NCBI RefSeq assembly: GCF_047511655.1 | Contig: NC_133399.1 | Span: 5,521,333 to 5,585,332, forward strand | Origin: Castor canadensis | Lineage: Eukaryota > Chordata > Mammalia > Rodentia > Castoridae | Length of the DNA: 64,000 nucleotides | Reading direction: 5' to 3' | Part shown: positions 39,066 through 52,059 of the stretch, in pieces | Position numbering within the stretch: the first letter of the stretch is position 1 | Layout: each line of letters starts with the position of its first letter | Notes under the pieces: generated by a model | Seen by the model: the letters and a program-made list of their open reading frames with translations, nothing else | Database searches by the model: none | What the model was told of the DNA's origin: nothing | Program-made: the position numbers and the translations under genes

Positions 39066-40180
39066 AATTATTTAGGGCAACAGCATCAAGGCACTAGTGA
39101 CAGGATAAGTATGCTATTCCTGCCTTCTAATCTATAGGATAGTGCCCTTCAACAGCCAATGCTCAGGCTTCTCATTTCTAGAAAGTTGTCATGGCCCCCC
39201 AGAATAGGCACGTTCTTTGTATTATACATCTGTGCCCTTCATGCTTATTCCTCCTGAAAATGGGACAAGTATACTCAGGGAATTACATGTACAGAGTCCC
39301 ATGGAGATATTGTAACATCAGGGAAGGAGGGGTAAGAATGCCAGGCATGGATACTGCAGCTGGATTGAGGGCTGGTGTCCAAAATCAGGAATTTGGATGG
39401 AGGCAGAGGGCAATGCTTTCTCAGACTTCTTTTTCTGTCTGTTTTCAGGCATGAAAATGAAAATGCACTAGCAACAGATTTACATTATTTAATGTATATA
39501 GAAGGTAGAGTTATATGGAAACAAATTATACAAAGGAATGAAGAACAATAAAAAAGCAACCTTTGAACTAGCTCATAGAAAGAGGCTTCATTGCACAAGG
39601 CCACAAGGGAAATCCATATTTCCATGTTTCAACACAGCTACATGGGTGAAGAGCACACTGAGCACTGAAAAGGAGCCTTGCATGTCATGAGTTCCTATTG
39701 ATGATCAGAGGAACCTGTGGCTATAACCCTGGAAGCCCACTCCTAGTGACAGAACTTTAGGATTGAATACATTTTATTTGTCACACAGACTATCTCAATT
39801 CAGTTATTTAAGGTTATTTTCAAGAGAAACTGCCAATTGCAAAAACCCTTTCTCTAGGAAACTACCAAAATGCGGCTTTCTATTAGTCTGATCTTCATAG
39901 ATTGTCTTCATGTAATCATGTGAAGTGTAAATCTAGAATAACTATGCATATTAAAAGCAAAATGCTGTACAGAAAATGGCCCCTGATAACCACAGTTATA
40001 CCTTCAGAAAGGAGAGAATACCCTCCAGCATTTACTTGTGGCTCACTCGATTACATGTACTATGCAGCTTCATAGAAACAACACTCTTATTCAGGAATAC
40101 AAGACTTTCTTGAGTTCTATAGATCTACATTATTTAAGGTTCATATTATAGCATAGAATGTTGAATCTTAGGAAGTATTC
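39065..40180. other. Inner part of the left arm, no gene
   Basis: Pairs inverted with 46560-47880 (minus the L1 insertion there). 39580-40200 is also a direct relative of 6080-6720, so four related copies exist in the window counting both arms. No supported coding region. Confidence 0.6.
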
Positions 40181-40794
40181 ATTATGTTCATAAAAAATGT
40201 TTTTATCAGGCATTGGGTAATGAATTCAGCAACAATTTTATACAGTTTAAAGATGAGCATGTTGAGTTATTGATAATTAATTTACATATTTTTCTGTTTT
40301 TCTAAAAATTTTTGGTAGGACAGGTATTCAAATTCAGGTCTTTATGTTTGCAAAGCAAATTCTCTACCACTTAAGCCACACTTTTGGTCTTTTTGCTCTG
40401 GTTATTTTTGAAGATGCATTCTCAGGAACTATTTGCCCTTCACTGAAAACATTGGAACATGAAAATAGAGGAATCCTTGAGAAAGGAAATGAATAGATTG
40501 GTTGCAGGTCAATTGTCTACCATAACCATTTCCATAGGTTCTATCCCCAGCACTAGAAAAAACTAAACTAAAAAAAATGAAATAAACAAAGAAAAAAATG
40601 AGCTAAAGGAATTCAACTTTTAATTAACCGTAGAATAAGAACAGCTCACCTTAATTATTTGTATTAGTTTCTTCCTAGTGTTATCTTCCCTACTGCAAAC
40701 CAGCTAATCAGTAACAAGATATCTTTCCAACAATGGTTATTTCAACTTCCAATTTAAAAGATCATTATAATTCAAAATACAGAAGGAAAAACTT

Positions 40795-41012
40795 GTTGGA
40801 TTCTGGTGGCTTGCACCTGTCATCCAAGCTACTTGGTAGGCTGAAGTCAGGAAAATCATGGTTTAAGGCACCCTGTACAAATAGTTCTGGAGACCTATCT
40901 CTAAATAACTAGAGAAAAATAAGCTTGAGATATGTCTCAAGTGGTAAAGCCCTTTCTGAAAGGGAAGCCCTGTGTTCAATCCCTAGTCCAACAACAACAA
41001 CAAAAAAAAACA
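40795..41012 (+). repeat. Dimeric SINE
   Basis: B1-like half (ggtggcttgcacctgtcatcc) plus tRNA-like half (gatatgtctcaagtggtaaa) and an A-rich tail with CAA repeats near 40985-41012. The B1-like part aligns in direct orientation with 7315-7390. Confidence 0.8.
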
Positions 41013-42239
41013 GAAAAAAGATCTTTATCTCTCAAATGAATTTACCAAATTATTTTATTTGGTTCACTAAGTATATTAGAGCTGTGATATCACTCATTTT
41101 CTCTACATTACACAACTAATCATCAACATAGATATGGCCATCTCATTTTGAGTAGAGCAGTGATTAGTGAATTTTGAGATTAAACTGAAACCTCTTTTCT
41201 ACCCTAAGGTACGTGACCCTCCTAATTCCTGTGGTAGTTACAAAACCAAACTGTTCTGCTTCATCTATAGTATCATGCATTCAATGAACTGATATCATCA
41301 TAGAAACCAGTGGCTCATGGTCTTGATTGTCAGATGAACATGTATTAATGCATCAATTAGCCCTTCATCTGTGCTGATTTTTATGATTCGAATTCTATAG
41401 GCTTCCTTGAATATGCTCTTGCACCAGCTAAAACCTACACATAGTTTCTCATTCATACTCTTAATAACTCTCTATCAACATGATGACACCTAGTGTCCCA
41501 CCATATCCAAGTATATCATATACTATGCTCAATCTTGACCCTTAGCCGAAGTCCCTTTTGCCTCACTACTATAACTGATTTAATAATATTATTCCACTAT
41601 CATGCAATAGCTCTTCCATCATTAGATTTAAAAAACAGTGAATTAAAAATATATGAGTGGATGTAAGGTGCTGTGTATGAGTGAACATGTTAAGACTAGT
41701 ACATATTTACAATTAAAAAGGATTATGATATTGCACAGTTTTATTTATCATCCAATTCTTTTTAAACTTGAAGAGCTCTGTGAGTCTTCTCCCCACCCAT
41801 AGACTAGGATGGTGTACTCACCAATAATGGACTAGGTGGGAGTTGACCACTCATAGACATTCATCCTGTTAATGCACTACAGCTTCCATTCCTTAACCCT
41901 TCAGTTTAACTCATCTCTGGAGTTTCAACTAATTGAGTCAACTGAAATTTAATAGAAGGAAATCATAAGTATATAAAGCAAGCCTTTCTTATTACAGTAT
42001 GTCTAGGTGCCTGCTTTCTACTTGTCCATGATTCAGAATACCTTGAAACATCTTTCAACATTTTTGATAATATTTCTGGCTTACTGTGTTTCCAGCAACA
42101 GGGTTGCATTGACTGCTTGTCATTATTGATTCAACTTTCTTGATAGTTTTTCTATGCCATCTGAAATATCATCATATATCTAGTCATCATTTTGGATTTG
42201 AAGACAATGCTTGACATTGACATTATCTTTGTAGTCTCA

Positions 42240-42445
42240 CTCTTCTTATTTATTTGCTGATTTATTTTGTACTTGGAATTGAACTAATGGCCTACACCTT
42301 GAGCCCCTCCACTAGCTATTTTTATTATTGTTTTTACAATATAGAGTCTCGCAAACTATTTGCCCAGGCTGGCTTTGAACCACAATTCTCATGATCTCTG
42401 CATCCCAAGTAGCTAGGAGTACATGCACAAATCCCTGGTGTGTGA
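42240..42445 (-). repeat. Dimeric SINE, minus strand
   Basis: Reverse-oriented tRNA-like half (gaattgaactaatggcctac...gagcccctccactagct) followed by a B1-like half (gcccaggctggctttgaacc...cccaagtagctaggagtaca). Confidence 0.8.
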
Positions 42446-43629
42446 CTATAAAATAGTCATGTTTATACATGACTATTAATTGCTGAGGATTCCATTCTCT
42501 TAGTATTTATCAGACCATATGACTTGCAATCATGTAGCTTTACAAAAATCTAAAAGAGATAATAAGCCCAATGTTAACTTTCTCCACAAGTATCCTGTTA
42601 TTTTATTTATTACTTCACATTTTCATTGTCACAATTGAACATTTATACAGAAAACTCAAGTCCCTCAATGGCATAAGACACTGTGAAACCAACATGACCC
42701 TAATTCTTTACAAAAATTCTTAAATGCTTTTACATTCCAACCATTTGTTCTAGAAATCAAACCCTGAATGTACCTATCATGTGCTTCACAAACAAGCATT
42801 TCTTTTTCAGCTTTTGGGCAGAGTCTTGCTTTATATCCACAGTTTCTTCAAACTCACTCTATTGCCTGTGGTAGCCTCAAACTCATGAGTCTTCTATCTC
42901 AACTACCCTAGTCCCAAAGTAGCAGGCAAGTTGTACCAGGTACAGATAATTTGTTTCTTCTTGATTCATCTTAATGCTCTCCTGGTTAGCTGGCTTCATA
43001 ATGCACGCTACTTTTCTAATTCTCATTTTTAATAAGCATTTTCATATCTTTTGTGATTGTGACAATACAGGATATTGTATACAACACCAGAGTAGATATC
43101 CTTCAAAGTGACATGCCATATTCCTCAATTCAAACCAAGACCATGTTCCTACCTAAAGTATAATAATCTAATGGAATTGAAATCACATAAGGCATGATTT
43201 CAAGTCATACTGCAATAGAACTGGAAATCAATAAAAGAAACACAATTGGAAGACCCCTAAAGAGACAATTAAATTATAAAATTGAAAATGGAACATGTAT
43301 GACAGGAAAATGAGAAGTCATTAAACTATTTCAAAGTATATGAAAATAAAAGCTTTTGGGGTTTATACATTTATCTTTCAGTACTTTTATTTATATTATA
43401 TGGACATTGAATTAATACTGGCAAAAAGGAAGAGGACAAGCATGAGGATGGGGAGAAGAGAGTGTAAAGGAGAGTGCATATGATCACAGTACAGTACATA
43501 GATGCATGAAAATGTCATACTGAGCCAGGCACCAATGGCTCATGCCTATCATCTAAGGTAATTTGCATTCAGAGATAAGGAGGATGGTTTCCAGGTCAGT
43601 CAAGTCCCCCCCAATAAAATAAGAAAGGG

Positions 43630-44085
43630 AAAGATGTGATCTCAAAAATGGATCACATGACAAGGGGAGAACACATATGGGAGATATGGGAATAGGTAGA
43701 CAACCCAAAACATGAAAGCATTTGATGTCCCCATTACAGAGGAACTAATACAGAAACCTTAAAGCAACAGAGGTTAACATGAGAAGGGGATCAGCAACCA
43801 GTGTAAAGATCAGTTACAGATGAATTAACTTGGGTTGAAACACATTTGTACATGAAAGCATTGCTAGGAATCTTTCCCTATACCAATCCTTAATTAGCAA
43901 AAACTTTTTGTCTTCTTTATTATGCTTATGTCTTCTCTTCAACAAAATTAGAGATAAGGGCAGAACAGGGTCTGCCTGGAAGTGATAGGGGAGGAGGGAA
44001 GGGGGAGGGGAGAGGGCAGGGGTCAGAAATGATCCAAACAATGTACACACATTTGAACAAATGAATAACAAAAAAATTTTTTTAA
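43630..44085 (+). mobile_element. Old L1 3' end
   Basis: Diverged L1 3'UTR: 'aaattagagataagggcaga' at about 43946, a G-rich tract at 43985-44025, 'aatgatccaaacaatgtaca' and an A/T-rich tail. It is clearly more diverged from the 3'UTR at 16553-17043 than the copy at 47056 is. Confidence 0.85.
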
Positions 44086-44726
44086 ATACTCACAGAAAAA
44101 AGGGCTAGATGTGTCAGTGAAGTAGTACAGCCCTCTCCCAGCAGGTACAAAGCCCTGAATTTCATTATTTTTTGTAAAATACATTTACAAAATCTGATTG
44201 TTTTCCTTTCTTAAGAGTATATGAAATTTAATCATTGAATAAGAAAATAAATTGAACATGTAAGCACTTCTTTCTGAGGTGGTATTTCCTGTGTAATAAA
44301 ATCAACCAAAACTCTGCTTTGAGCAATTATGCACAAACAGATACACCATGAAACTCTGGCTTTATGTGAGGACAGCACTAAAACCCTTACTAAAGTCCTT
44401 ATTAAGATGTGGATTCCCAAGGCTTGTGCTGTGAAACTCAGAATTCACCAAAGATGAATTTATTTAGAATATTCTGTGTATGTCCTCTTGAAAAGGTGGT
44501 GACACAACTTACAGATGACAGAAGCAAAAATACGATCATCTTTCTCTTCCAAAATATCACAATACTTCCTGAAGGAGAGTTTGAAATGAAGAATTTAATC
44601 TGGAGGCATGAGAGAGTCTTTGGTGATTACACCAGATGAAAATTGTCTTTTAAAAGGGAAACCATTATAGGAAATTTAGGATTAGCTACAGAAATGACTG
44701 GTTTCATCCATGGATAAATAATGTCT

Positions 44727-45256
44727 ATATAATCCTTTTGATGATTGCTAAGTCTTTATGGATATTATATTCTTCATGCATTGTTTTCACATTTTCCTTT
44801 TTATACATCATAGTACTCTACATCCTTTTGATTCAACCTTAGACATTTTCTAGGAGGTCTTTCTAAAATGAGTCCACTGCCTGAGATTTTTCACAAATTG
44901 ATATTTTGAACTGAAGAGACACATTTTTCTGTCTCTTCATAGTTCTTGTGATTTCTTATCATTTTGGGGGGAGAATTGGCATGTCATTCCTAGTGACACG
45001 TGTCAGGTATGGACAGACTTCTTGTTCAAAATCAAAGAATGACTGATTCAGCAGTTAGTAGATGCAAACCCACAGGTCTTTATTAAGAAAACAAAGGGTC
45101 AAGATTCCACAAGTGAGAGACTGCAGGAAAGTGATCCAAGCCATAGAAAGTGGGCTGGTTAAGGGTATTTATGCTACTGTTTGGGCAACTTGAGGTGCTG
45201 AAACTCCACAAGTCTTTCTGACAGGGGGATGTTTGCCTGGGTCTTCTTGACAGGTG
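44727..45256 (-). repeat. Dispersed repeat copy X2, possibly LTR-derived
   Basis: Direct-orientation partner of 749-1256. Landmarks: 'gtctatataatccttttgat', 'gtgacacgtgtc' near 44994, 'acaggtctttattaag' near 45071 (AATAAA on minus) and 'ctgggtcttctt' at the end. This similarity is independent of the inverted duplication. Confidence 0.55.
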
Positions 45257-47040
45257 GAGTTTGAAAACAAATCTCATAGGTGGGTTTGGTCACAAAGATT
45301 TGGCACTAAGGACATCCTTTGGAGGCAACTCCCTCATACCTTTCTGTATCTGTGTCTTAAAGATGTGCGTTGCCATGCCCAAACTTGGGTGTTGTTTCAA
45401 GGCGACTCCCTTGTCTATTGTCTACTGTCTTTAAAAGATGTTTGTGTTGTGATGCCCTGTTCTGGCTAGCCTTTGATCTGTGCTTCTTCAGTCCCCTCCC
45501 TGTCTATCCCAGGATAACTGCTCTCACTGGATGAGAGATATCACAAGTAGTTCTCTTTATCTAATGTTGAGATAGTGATGCATTTGCCACTTCCCCTTGA
45601 AATTGTGTCAAAATTTCCACAGGGATGACTTTGGGAAAGAGATTGTTCTCCAAGACAGAACTTGTCCAAAAATATATGATTTCAAACTGGATAATCCCCC
45701 CCACCAAACATCCAGTATCAAAAGTTAGAAAGTTTAATCTCTGAACGTCATTGGGACATCATGGTAGGGTTTTTGTAGGTGAAATTAACAAATTTGTAGA
45801 TTCTGCTAAAGCCAGACACATAAAAATTTTGGCTTTCAAACTTGACTATTCTCTGCCTTCAGTCTTTCTTCACTAACACTTTAGTTTTCTGACCTTTGTT
45901 CTTATGGATTTCTAGGGAACAAAGTTAATGCTTCCCAGGAGTGCCTGTTTTATCTTCAGTTCAGACACAATGCATTGTCCATTCATCATAATTCTTGGAG
46001 ATTGGAAGTGTTGATTTTAAGTTTCTTATGTTTTTTCTTCTGTGTATAGGGATGTATCCCAGTATGTGCTTCTATGCAGAAATCTGAAGAAGTGTGTGAC
46101 TCAGTTTTGGTCATAATGATGAACATGTATTCCTCTCAATGTGGACAGCAGCCTATGAAAGGCTATGAGCAGCCTGGAGAGTCATCCTGACCACACCTCT
46201 GGCCCTGGGAGTAATATTTCACAATAGCTTCTCCATTAACCTCAGTATAGCTCCCTAGGCAGTCTATTATCCTTACTGCCTTCAAATAATTGCTATCTTC
46301 ATGGTGTCTGTGCCCATTCACTTATATAAAGAATATGCCTTCAAGTGTCCTTTTCATTTTTTATTGCTCTATTGGTATCAGGATGCCTGAGGTGTGAATA
46401 TGATATTCAGAGAACAAATGAAATCAAAGTCAACGTTAGATGTCTTGTTTCAGTGTGCACAGTTATTTCTCTCTTATGTTAATCAAGTAAGAAGGATGGA
46501 GTAGTATGTGAGTTAAATAAACTTAAGTTGAAAATATATCCCTTCTTTTCCTCTTGAATAATGAATACTCCCTAAGATTCAACATTCTATGCTATAATAT
46601 GAACTTTAAATAATGTAGATCTATAGAACTCAAGAAAGTCTTGTATTCCTTGAGTAAGAGAGTTGTTCCTATGAAGCTGCATAGTGTATGTAATCGAGTG
46701 AGCCACAAGTAAATGCTGGAGGGTGTTCTTGCCCTTCTGAAGGTATAGCTGTGGTTATAAGGGACCATTTTCTGTACAGCATTTTGCTTTTAATATGCAT
46801 AGTTATTCTAGATTTACACTTCTCTATGAATACATGAAGAAAGGGTCAGACTCCATAGAAAGCCACATTTGGTAGTCTCCTAGAGAAAGAGTTTTTGCTT
46901 TTGGCAGTTTCTCTTGATAAGAACCTTAAAGTAACTGAATTGAAAATAAGGTGTTCAAGCCTAGAGATCTGTCCCAAGGAGATAGGCTCTCAGTGTTATA
47001 GTCTCAGGTTGCTCTGATCATCAATAGGAACATAAGCATT

Positions 47041-47055
47041 TCAGGGCTCCTTTTC
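47041..47055 (+). repeat. Target-site duplication, left copy
   Basis: tcagggctccttttc, repeated exactly at 47544-47558, flanking the minus-strand L1 tail. Confidence 0.95.
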
Positions 47056-47543
47056 TTTTTTTTTTTCCATTTTTCTTTTATTATCCATATGTGCATACAA
47101 GGCTTGGTTCATTTCTCCCCCCTGCCCCCACCCCCTCCCTTACCACCCACTCCACCCCCTCCCGCTCCCCCCCTCAATACCCAGCAGAAACTATTTTGCC
47201 CTTATCTCTAATGTTGTTGTAGAGAGAGTATAAGCAATAATAGGAAGGAACAAGGGGTTTTGCTGGTTGAGATAAGGATAGCTATACAGGGCATTGACTC
47301 ACATTGATTTCCTGTGCATGGGTGTTACCTTCTAGGTTAATTCTTTTTGATCTAACCTTTTCTCTAGTTCCTGGTCCCCTTTTCCTATTGGCCTCAGTTG
47401 CTTTAAGGTATCTGCTTTAGTTTCTCTGCATTAAGGGCAACAAATGCTAGCTAGTTTTTTAGGTGTCTTACCTATCCTCACCCCTTCCTTGTGTGCTCTC
47501 GCTTTTATCATGTGCTCATAGTCCAATCCCCTTGTTGTGTTTG
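47056..47543 (-). mobile_element. Young 5'-truncated L1 tail
   Basis: About 490 bp of L1 3'UTR on the minus strand with a T-rich start (its poly(A) tail), C-rich tract (complement of the G-rich tract) and 3'UTR body nearly identical to 16553-17043. A perfect 15-bp target duplication surrounds it, and the TTTTC/AA junction fits L1 endonuclease. The left arm has an uninterrupted site near 39660-39690, so it inserted after the duplication. Confidence 0.96.
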
Positions 47544-47558
47544 TCAGGGCTCCTTTTC
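47544..47558 (+). repeat. Target-site duplication, right copy
   Basis: Exact second copy of the 15-bp sequence at 47041-47055. Confidence 0.95.
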
Positions 47559-47879
47559 AATACTCAGTGGGATCTTAACCCTTACAGCTGTGTTAAAACA
47601 TGGGAATATGGATTTCCCTTGTGGCCTTGTGCAATGAAACCTCTTTCTATGAGCTACTTCAAAGGTTGCTTTTCATTGTTCTTCATTCCTTTGTATAATT
47701 TGTTTCCATATAACACTACCTTCTCTACACATAAAATAATGTAAATCTGTTACTTTTGCACTTTGATTTTCATGCCTGAAAATAGACAAAAAAATAAGTA
47801 TGAGAAAGCATTGGTCCTCTGCCTCCACCTAAATTCCTGTTGGTAGACACAAGCCCTCGATCCACTTGCAGTATCCTTG

Positions 47880-48700
47880 TCAGATAGCCAGTTTCTACCC
47901 TATTGGTACCATATTGGTACACTATTTTGTGTACCAACAGTGAGTGCCAATGTAAGTGATCCAAGATGCACAATGGGGCATCAAGCTATGTGTCAACTTG
48001 CCCAGTGTCCACTGATGACAGTCTTCTCAGAACCATCAGTTTGGCAGCTGAGTGATTGACACTGAGTGCAAAACTTAGAGGACACCTGACTGCAACAGCA
48101 GCTGCAAATGGTGACAGCATGTCCAGGCTCTGCATTTGGGCAAAGAGGGCCACAGTCATGTTCTCAATGGATGGATTGATCCTACTTTTGATGCCACTCT
48201 GTCTTTGACCACAGAAGTTTGCAGGGTGGGGCCATGCAGGGAGTCATGAACTGTTTGAATCCTCTGGACTGTCCCTGTGAAGTGATTCATCCTAGTCCAC
48301 AGTCCTTTTTGGACACTTACACTCCAAACATGAGTCTCCCAGTCTGTGTGGTGTTGGCATGGTATGCATTGGGCATTCTGTGTTTGTTTATTTTCTTTGT
48401 GTGGGGAAGGAGCACTGCAATTGTGTGTCTTCTCTCTTCTCTTTTACTAAGGTGAGTTTCTGCATTTCCCATGAGACTCCCAAGTTCAGAGTAACCAGGA
48501 TTTAAATCCAGAAACTGTCCTCTGAGGCCCAGTGTTCTTAGTGCTACCACTAATCCCTGAATGTCTGTGTATCCCCCATGTTGCCAGAACCATTGGAAAT
48601 GGACATCCACAGTCATACGTGGTTGCTCTTGCAGGGGAGAGGGGACTTGTTCCCACTCACACATAACTGTTACTGTCCTCAGACTCTGTCTCATTTTATA
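47880..48700 (+). promoter_or_regulatory. KZNF promoter/first-exon block D (right copy), ATG followed by GTGACA
   Basis: Plus-strand 'gaggacacctgactgcaaca', then 'gcagctgcaaatg' puts ATG at 48108-48110 before a GTGACA donor. CCAAT/ATTGG motifs lie upstream at 47902, 47913 and 47947. It would join in phase 0 to the KRAB-A exon at 63545. The left partner is at 38230-39065. The promoter part is shorter here than in the left copy. Confidence 0.58.
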
Positions 48701-48849
48701 ATGATATCATGATTAATGCAGAACATGATTTTGGTTTATGGATTACACTAGGGGATTTCCCCAAATGTAAGGTATGCAGGCACCCCAGTTGTTATACAGA
48801 AGAACTTTGTTTTTAAAGGGAGGAGAAAACAGGTGTTCAAAGAAATTGG

Positions 48850-48940
48850 CAGGGCTTGTGGAGTGACTTAAATGGTAGAGTGCCAACTTAGCAGATGTGA
48901 AGCCTTGAGTTCAAGCCCCAGTACCACCACCTTAAAAAAA
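48850..48940 (+). repeat. tRNA-like SINE half
   Basis: 'ggcttgtggagtgacttaaa' to 'ttcaagccccagtaccacca'; inverted partner of 38005-38090. Confidence 0.75.
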
Positions 48941-49279
48941 ATCCACTTACATTATAGTTGGTTTGTTTGAACTGATCAATTCTGGTAATCATTGTTGAGG
49001 CAAAATCATGAAACTTTGAGAAGATGCGGGAGCATGTCAGAAGTTGTAAATGTTGGGTGGATCATGAAAGTGTAATAGGAAGAGTGTTTGCTCTGGTGTA
49101 CCTAGTGCTCCTTCTGTGAGATCAGGTGGTATATGCTTAGACATTGATTGTGGAATTCTGTCCACAGACTGCTGGCCCAATTTCCAATTGGAAAAAGCTG
49201 TTTCCACCATGAAAATTCAGGATGAAGTTCTCCTTAACTACAATGAATCCCCTTGCTGGGCTCAGTAGGGACCATAAAG

Positions 49280-50710
49280 GAGGCCTAGCCTGCTAAAGAC
49301 TATAGTTGGAAATATATATTTGTTCCTGGGACCCTGCTAGGAAAAGGATCTGTTCTTCCCTTAGTGGTCCTAGATCAGAAGCCAATAAGAAGTGCTCCAA
49401 GAAGCAAACTGTAGGCAAAGACCAATCAGAGGCCATCAGAAAGAGGCTCCACTGCTTAACACAGAAAATGCATTTCCTTGTTCCCTATTTTCTGGATCAC
49501 TCTATGTTTCTGAGACCCACCTCTGTTACTCAATTTCTCACTGTGCATTGTTTGTGCTGCTGGTGATGTGCCAGAACTGGGCACTACTGGAGCAGGAAAT
49601 GGTGAGTTTCTGACCTGCTCCCCAGACTGGACAGGACAGGGGTTTGACAGGGCCCTTAGTGGCTGTGATGGAACTGGGCCTCTCTACCATAGCCCTGAAG
49701 CTTGCAGACCAAGTCATTACTGGTGTCATTTGTCACTTGGTCTTCTCTTTTCTAGGATTGGGGCTCGGTGGATGGGTTTAGGCAATTATTCTGTCAGCTA
49801 CCTACTTTTGACCTGTTCCAGACCCAGAAGGCTCTCAGTGAGCTCTAAATTAGAGCTCATGCCTCTACAGAATGTGGAGATGGCAGCATTTTGTGCAGCA
49901 TGATCTGTGGTCTTTGGTTCCCTGCTCCTAACAATATGTAGACACATTTGATTGACCTGAGTGATACAAATGTTTGAAAACTTGAGTAATATAAATATTT
50001 GAAGTCTCAAATCCAGGGTCAGTCTCCCAACCAATGACTTTTTATGGCTGCAATAAATCCCTAAATTTACAATTACCCCTGCCTTGCCTGACTCACTAAA
50101 AAGGGATTGCATATGCATTTGGTGTTCAAGGTGAAGTATAGATTTGGTGAGTTGCTTAACATTTGAAATTGTTGCTCTCTCTTACATAATTGATGTTAAG
50201 TTTGGCCTATGTGTAGACAATATTTTCACAAATGAAATGCAGATTAAGGTAGGACATGAACACAGTGAAAGGAGATCACAGTGCTGGGATTGCACCAATT
50301 TCAAGACCTGAAGGGTCTGAAGGATGAAATAGGGCAGGTCTATGTTTTATAAGGAGGAGCAAACAGGAGGAGAAAGAAAGTTGGATGAGGGATGATGTAT
50401 GAACACCATTTGCTCCTATAGAAGAACATCTTTCTTTGAGGCCAGCTGGTCCATACAGTGTCAGTAAAGGAGGTGTCATTTGCTGGTTCTTATTGGACAT
50501 GGTCAGAGATCACAGGCCTGGAGGAAGCAGAGAATACCCAGTGCCATTTGCTTAATGAGTTTTCAGTTTGTTGTGATCAATTAAGCTATTGATTTTGAGT
50601 TACAATGTGTGGAAATTGATAGTTTGTACTTGCCTTGTTGTAGATTTAAAAAGGGAGGACATCTAAGTGTAATGAGAATAGGAGGAATGGTGGGTGGTGT
50701 CTTTAATCAC
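49280..50710 (+). promoter_or_regulatory. KZNF promoter/first-exon block B (right copy), ATG followed by GTGAGT
   Basis: ATG at 49599-49601 is directly followed by GTGAGTTTC. CCAAT motifs occur at 49382 and 49422. Splicing to 63545 would give MEPLTFEDV with a 13.9-kb intron. It is the inverted partner of 36290-37700. Of the plus-strand candidates this one has the best donor and a promoter-like upstream region. Confidence 0.65.
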
Positions 50711-51930
50711 CAGTGTTCACAAGGATTTCTTGGGTAATCCTGGGTAAATTTTCAACCATTTGCATTTACATTCAGGTCATTAGTCTAGTCACAATGTAGT
50801 TTGTGAAAATTGAGAATGCCTGTCTTGGGCAGTGGAAAAAAAAGACACCTTTGGGATGTGTCTGCTGGATAAAATGGCTTATTAATTTCAGGGTTCATTT
50901 GTGTTCCTGTTGGTCCCAGCTTCTGCTATGGAGTAAGTAAAACTCAGAATGTCTTGAGCAGTAGGAGCATTTTGGTTTTTTGTTCTTGGTCTTTTCTAGG
51001 TAGTGTCTTTATAGTACCAGTAAGATGGTGCACAGTGCCATCACCAGATAACTTTAAAATAGGAAATGATGTTCTGCACTAGTGACTCACACTTGCAATC
51101 CTATCTAGAAAGTAGAGATCAGGAGGATCATGGTTTGAAGCCAGCCCAGGAAAAATTAGCCAGCCTGAGCAAACCGTTTGCAAGAAACTATCTAAAAAAT
51201 ACTGAGCACAAGGAAGGGCTGTTGGAGTGCCTCAGGTGGTAGAGGATGTACCTAGCAATTGTCAGGCCCTGGATTCAAACCCCAGTACCACAAAAAAAAT
51301 GGGGAATGGTGACCCTACAGAGCAGAGAGATGTGGGACTGGAACCTACAGTGCTGCCAGTGTCTTTGGACTCAGTGCTAAACTTATCAAATGTCTAAAGT
51401 TCTACATTCCAGATTGTCCTCAGAAATAAAATGTGGGAAGCCCATTGAGGTTGGGGAATTCATTTGAGTTTAGCAATGCCTAGAAAAGACAGCACAGCTC
51501 TGAATATTGAATTGGCTCTGGATGAGAGTTTGACACCTCTCCCAATGAGCTGGTGTCATAGTGAGCCACTTCATCATTGAAGTGGGAAAATGTTGTGTGT
51601 GTGGAGGTCCCGAGTGAAATTTACTTAAGCAGTTAGGAATTTTTTGTGCTCTTTGCCTATAATATTTAATGATGAAATTTTACCTTAGCAAGGAAGTTTC
51701 ATAAATTTTATTCAGATTGGAAAAAAATTCTTTTATGGATACTTGTATGAAATAAAATGTAGTTTAATTTTATGGTATAAGAATTTATCACTTGATCTTT
51801 CTTGGACATGTGGTTGTTTATTTTGTTGTTTGTGAAACGTTGGAATGAAAAAAATTAATTTTGTCTAGTATTAAATAGGATTTATGTTTTGATTATATTT
51901 TGTTTGTGTTCACTAGCCCTGATGTTGAAC
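50710..51930. other. Right-arm intron sequence with a dimeric SINE at 51065-51300
   Basis: Pairs inverted with 34840-36290. The SINE (gtgactcacacttgcaatcc, then gagtgcctcaggtggtagag, then an A-rich tail) is shared by both arms. No gene recognised. Confidence 0.6.
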
Positions 51931-51934
51931 ATTT

Positions 51935-52020
51935 TATTTTATTATCTATTTATGTATTTATTTATATTCATATGTGCACACAATGTTTGGGTCATTTCTC
52001 CCGCCTTCCCCCACCCCCTC
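51935..52020 (-). mobile_element. Short L1 3'-end fragment
   Basis: Minus-strand L1 terminus: 'catatgtgcacacaatgttt', 'ttctcccgccttcccccacc', preceded by a T/A-rich tract. It occupies the place where the left arm has the 31300-34840 segment, upstream of first-exon block E. Confidence 0.75.
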
Positions 52021-52059
52021 AATGAGGAGCGACAGTGTTAGGCATTCATGTTGCCTTCC

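Larger units (their letters stand above)
40181..46559. other. Unpaired spacer at the centre of the inverted duplication
   Basis: About 6.4 kb with no inverted partner. It holds a dimeric SINE (40795-41012), old SINE pieces at 42240-42445, 42780-42930 and 43525-43615, an old L1 3' end (43630-44085), a tRNA-like SINE half at about 44097-44165 and dispersed repeat X2 (44727-45256). 45260-46559 shows nothing recognisable. Because the flanking KZNF genes diverge, this would be their shared upstream region. Confidence 0.65.
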
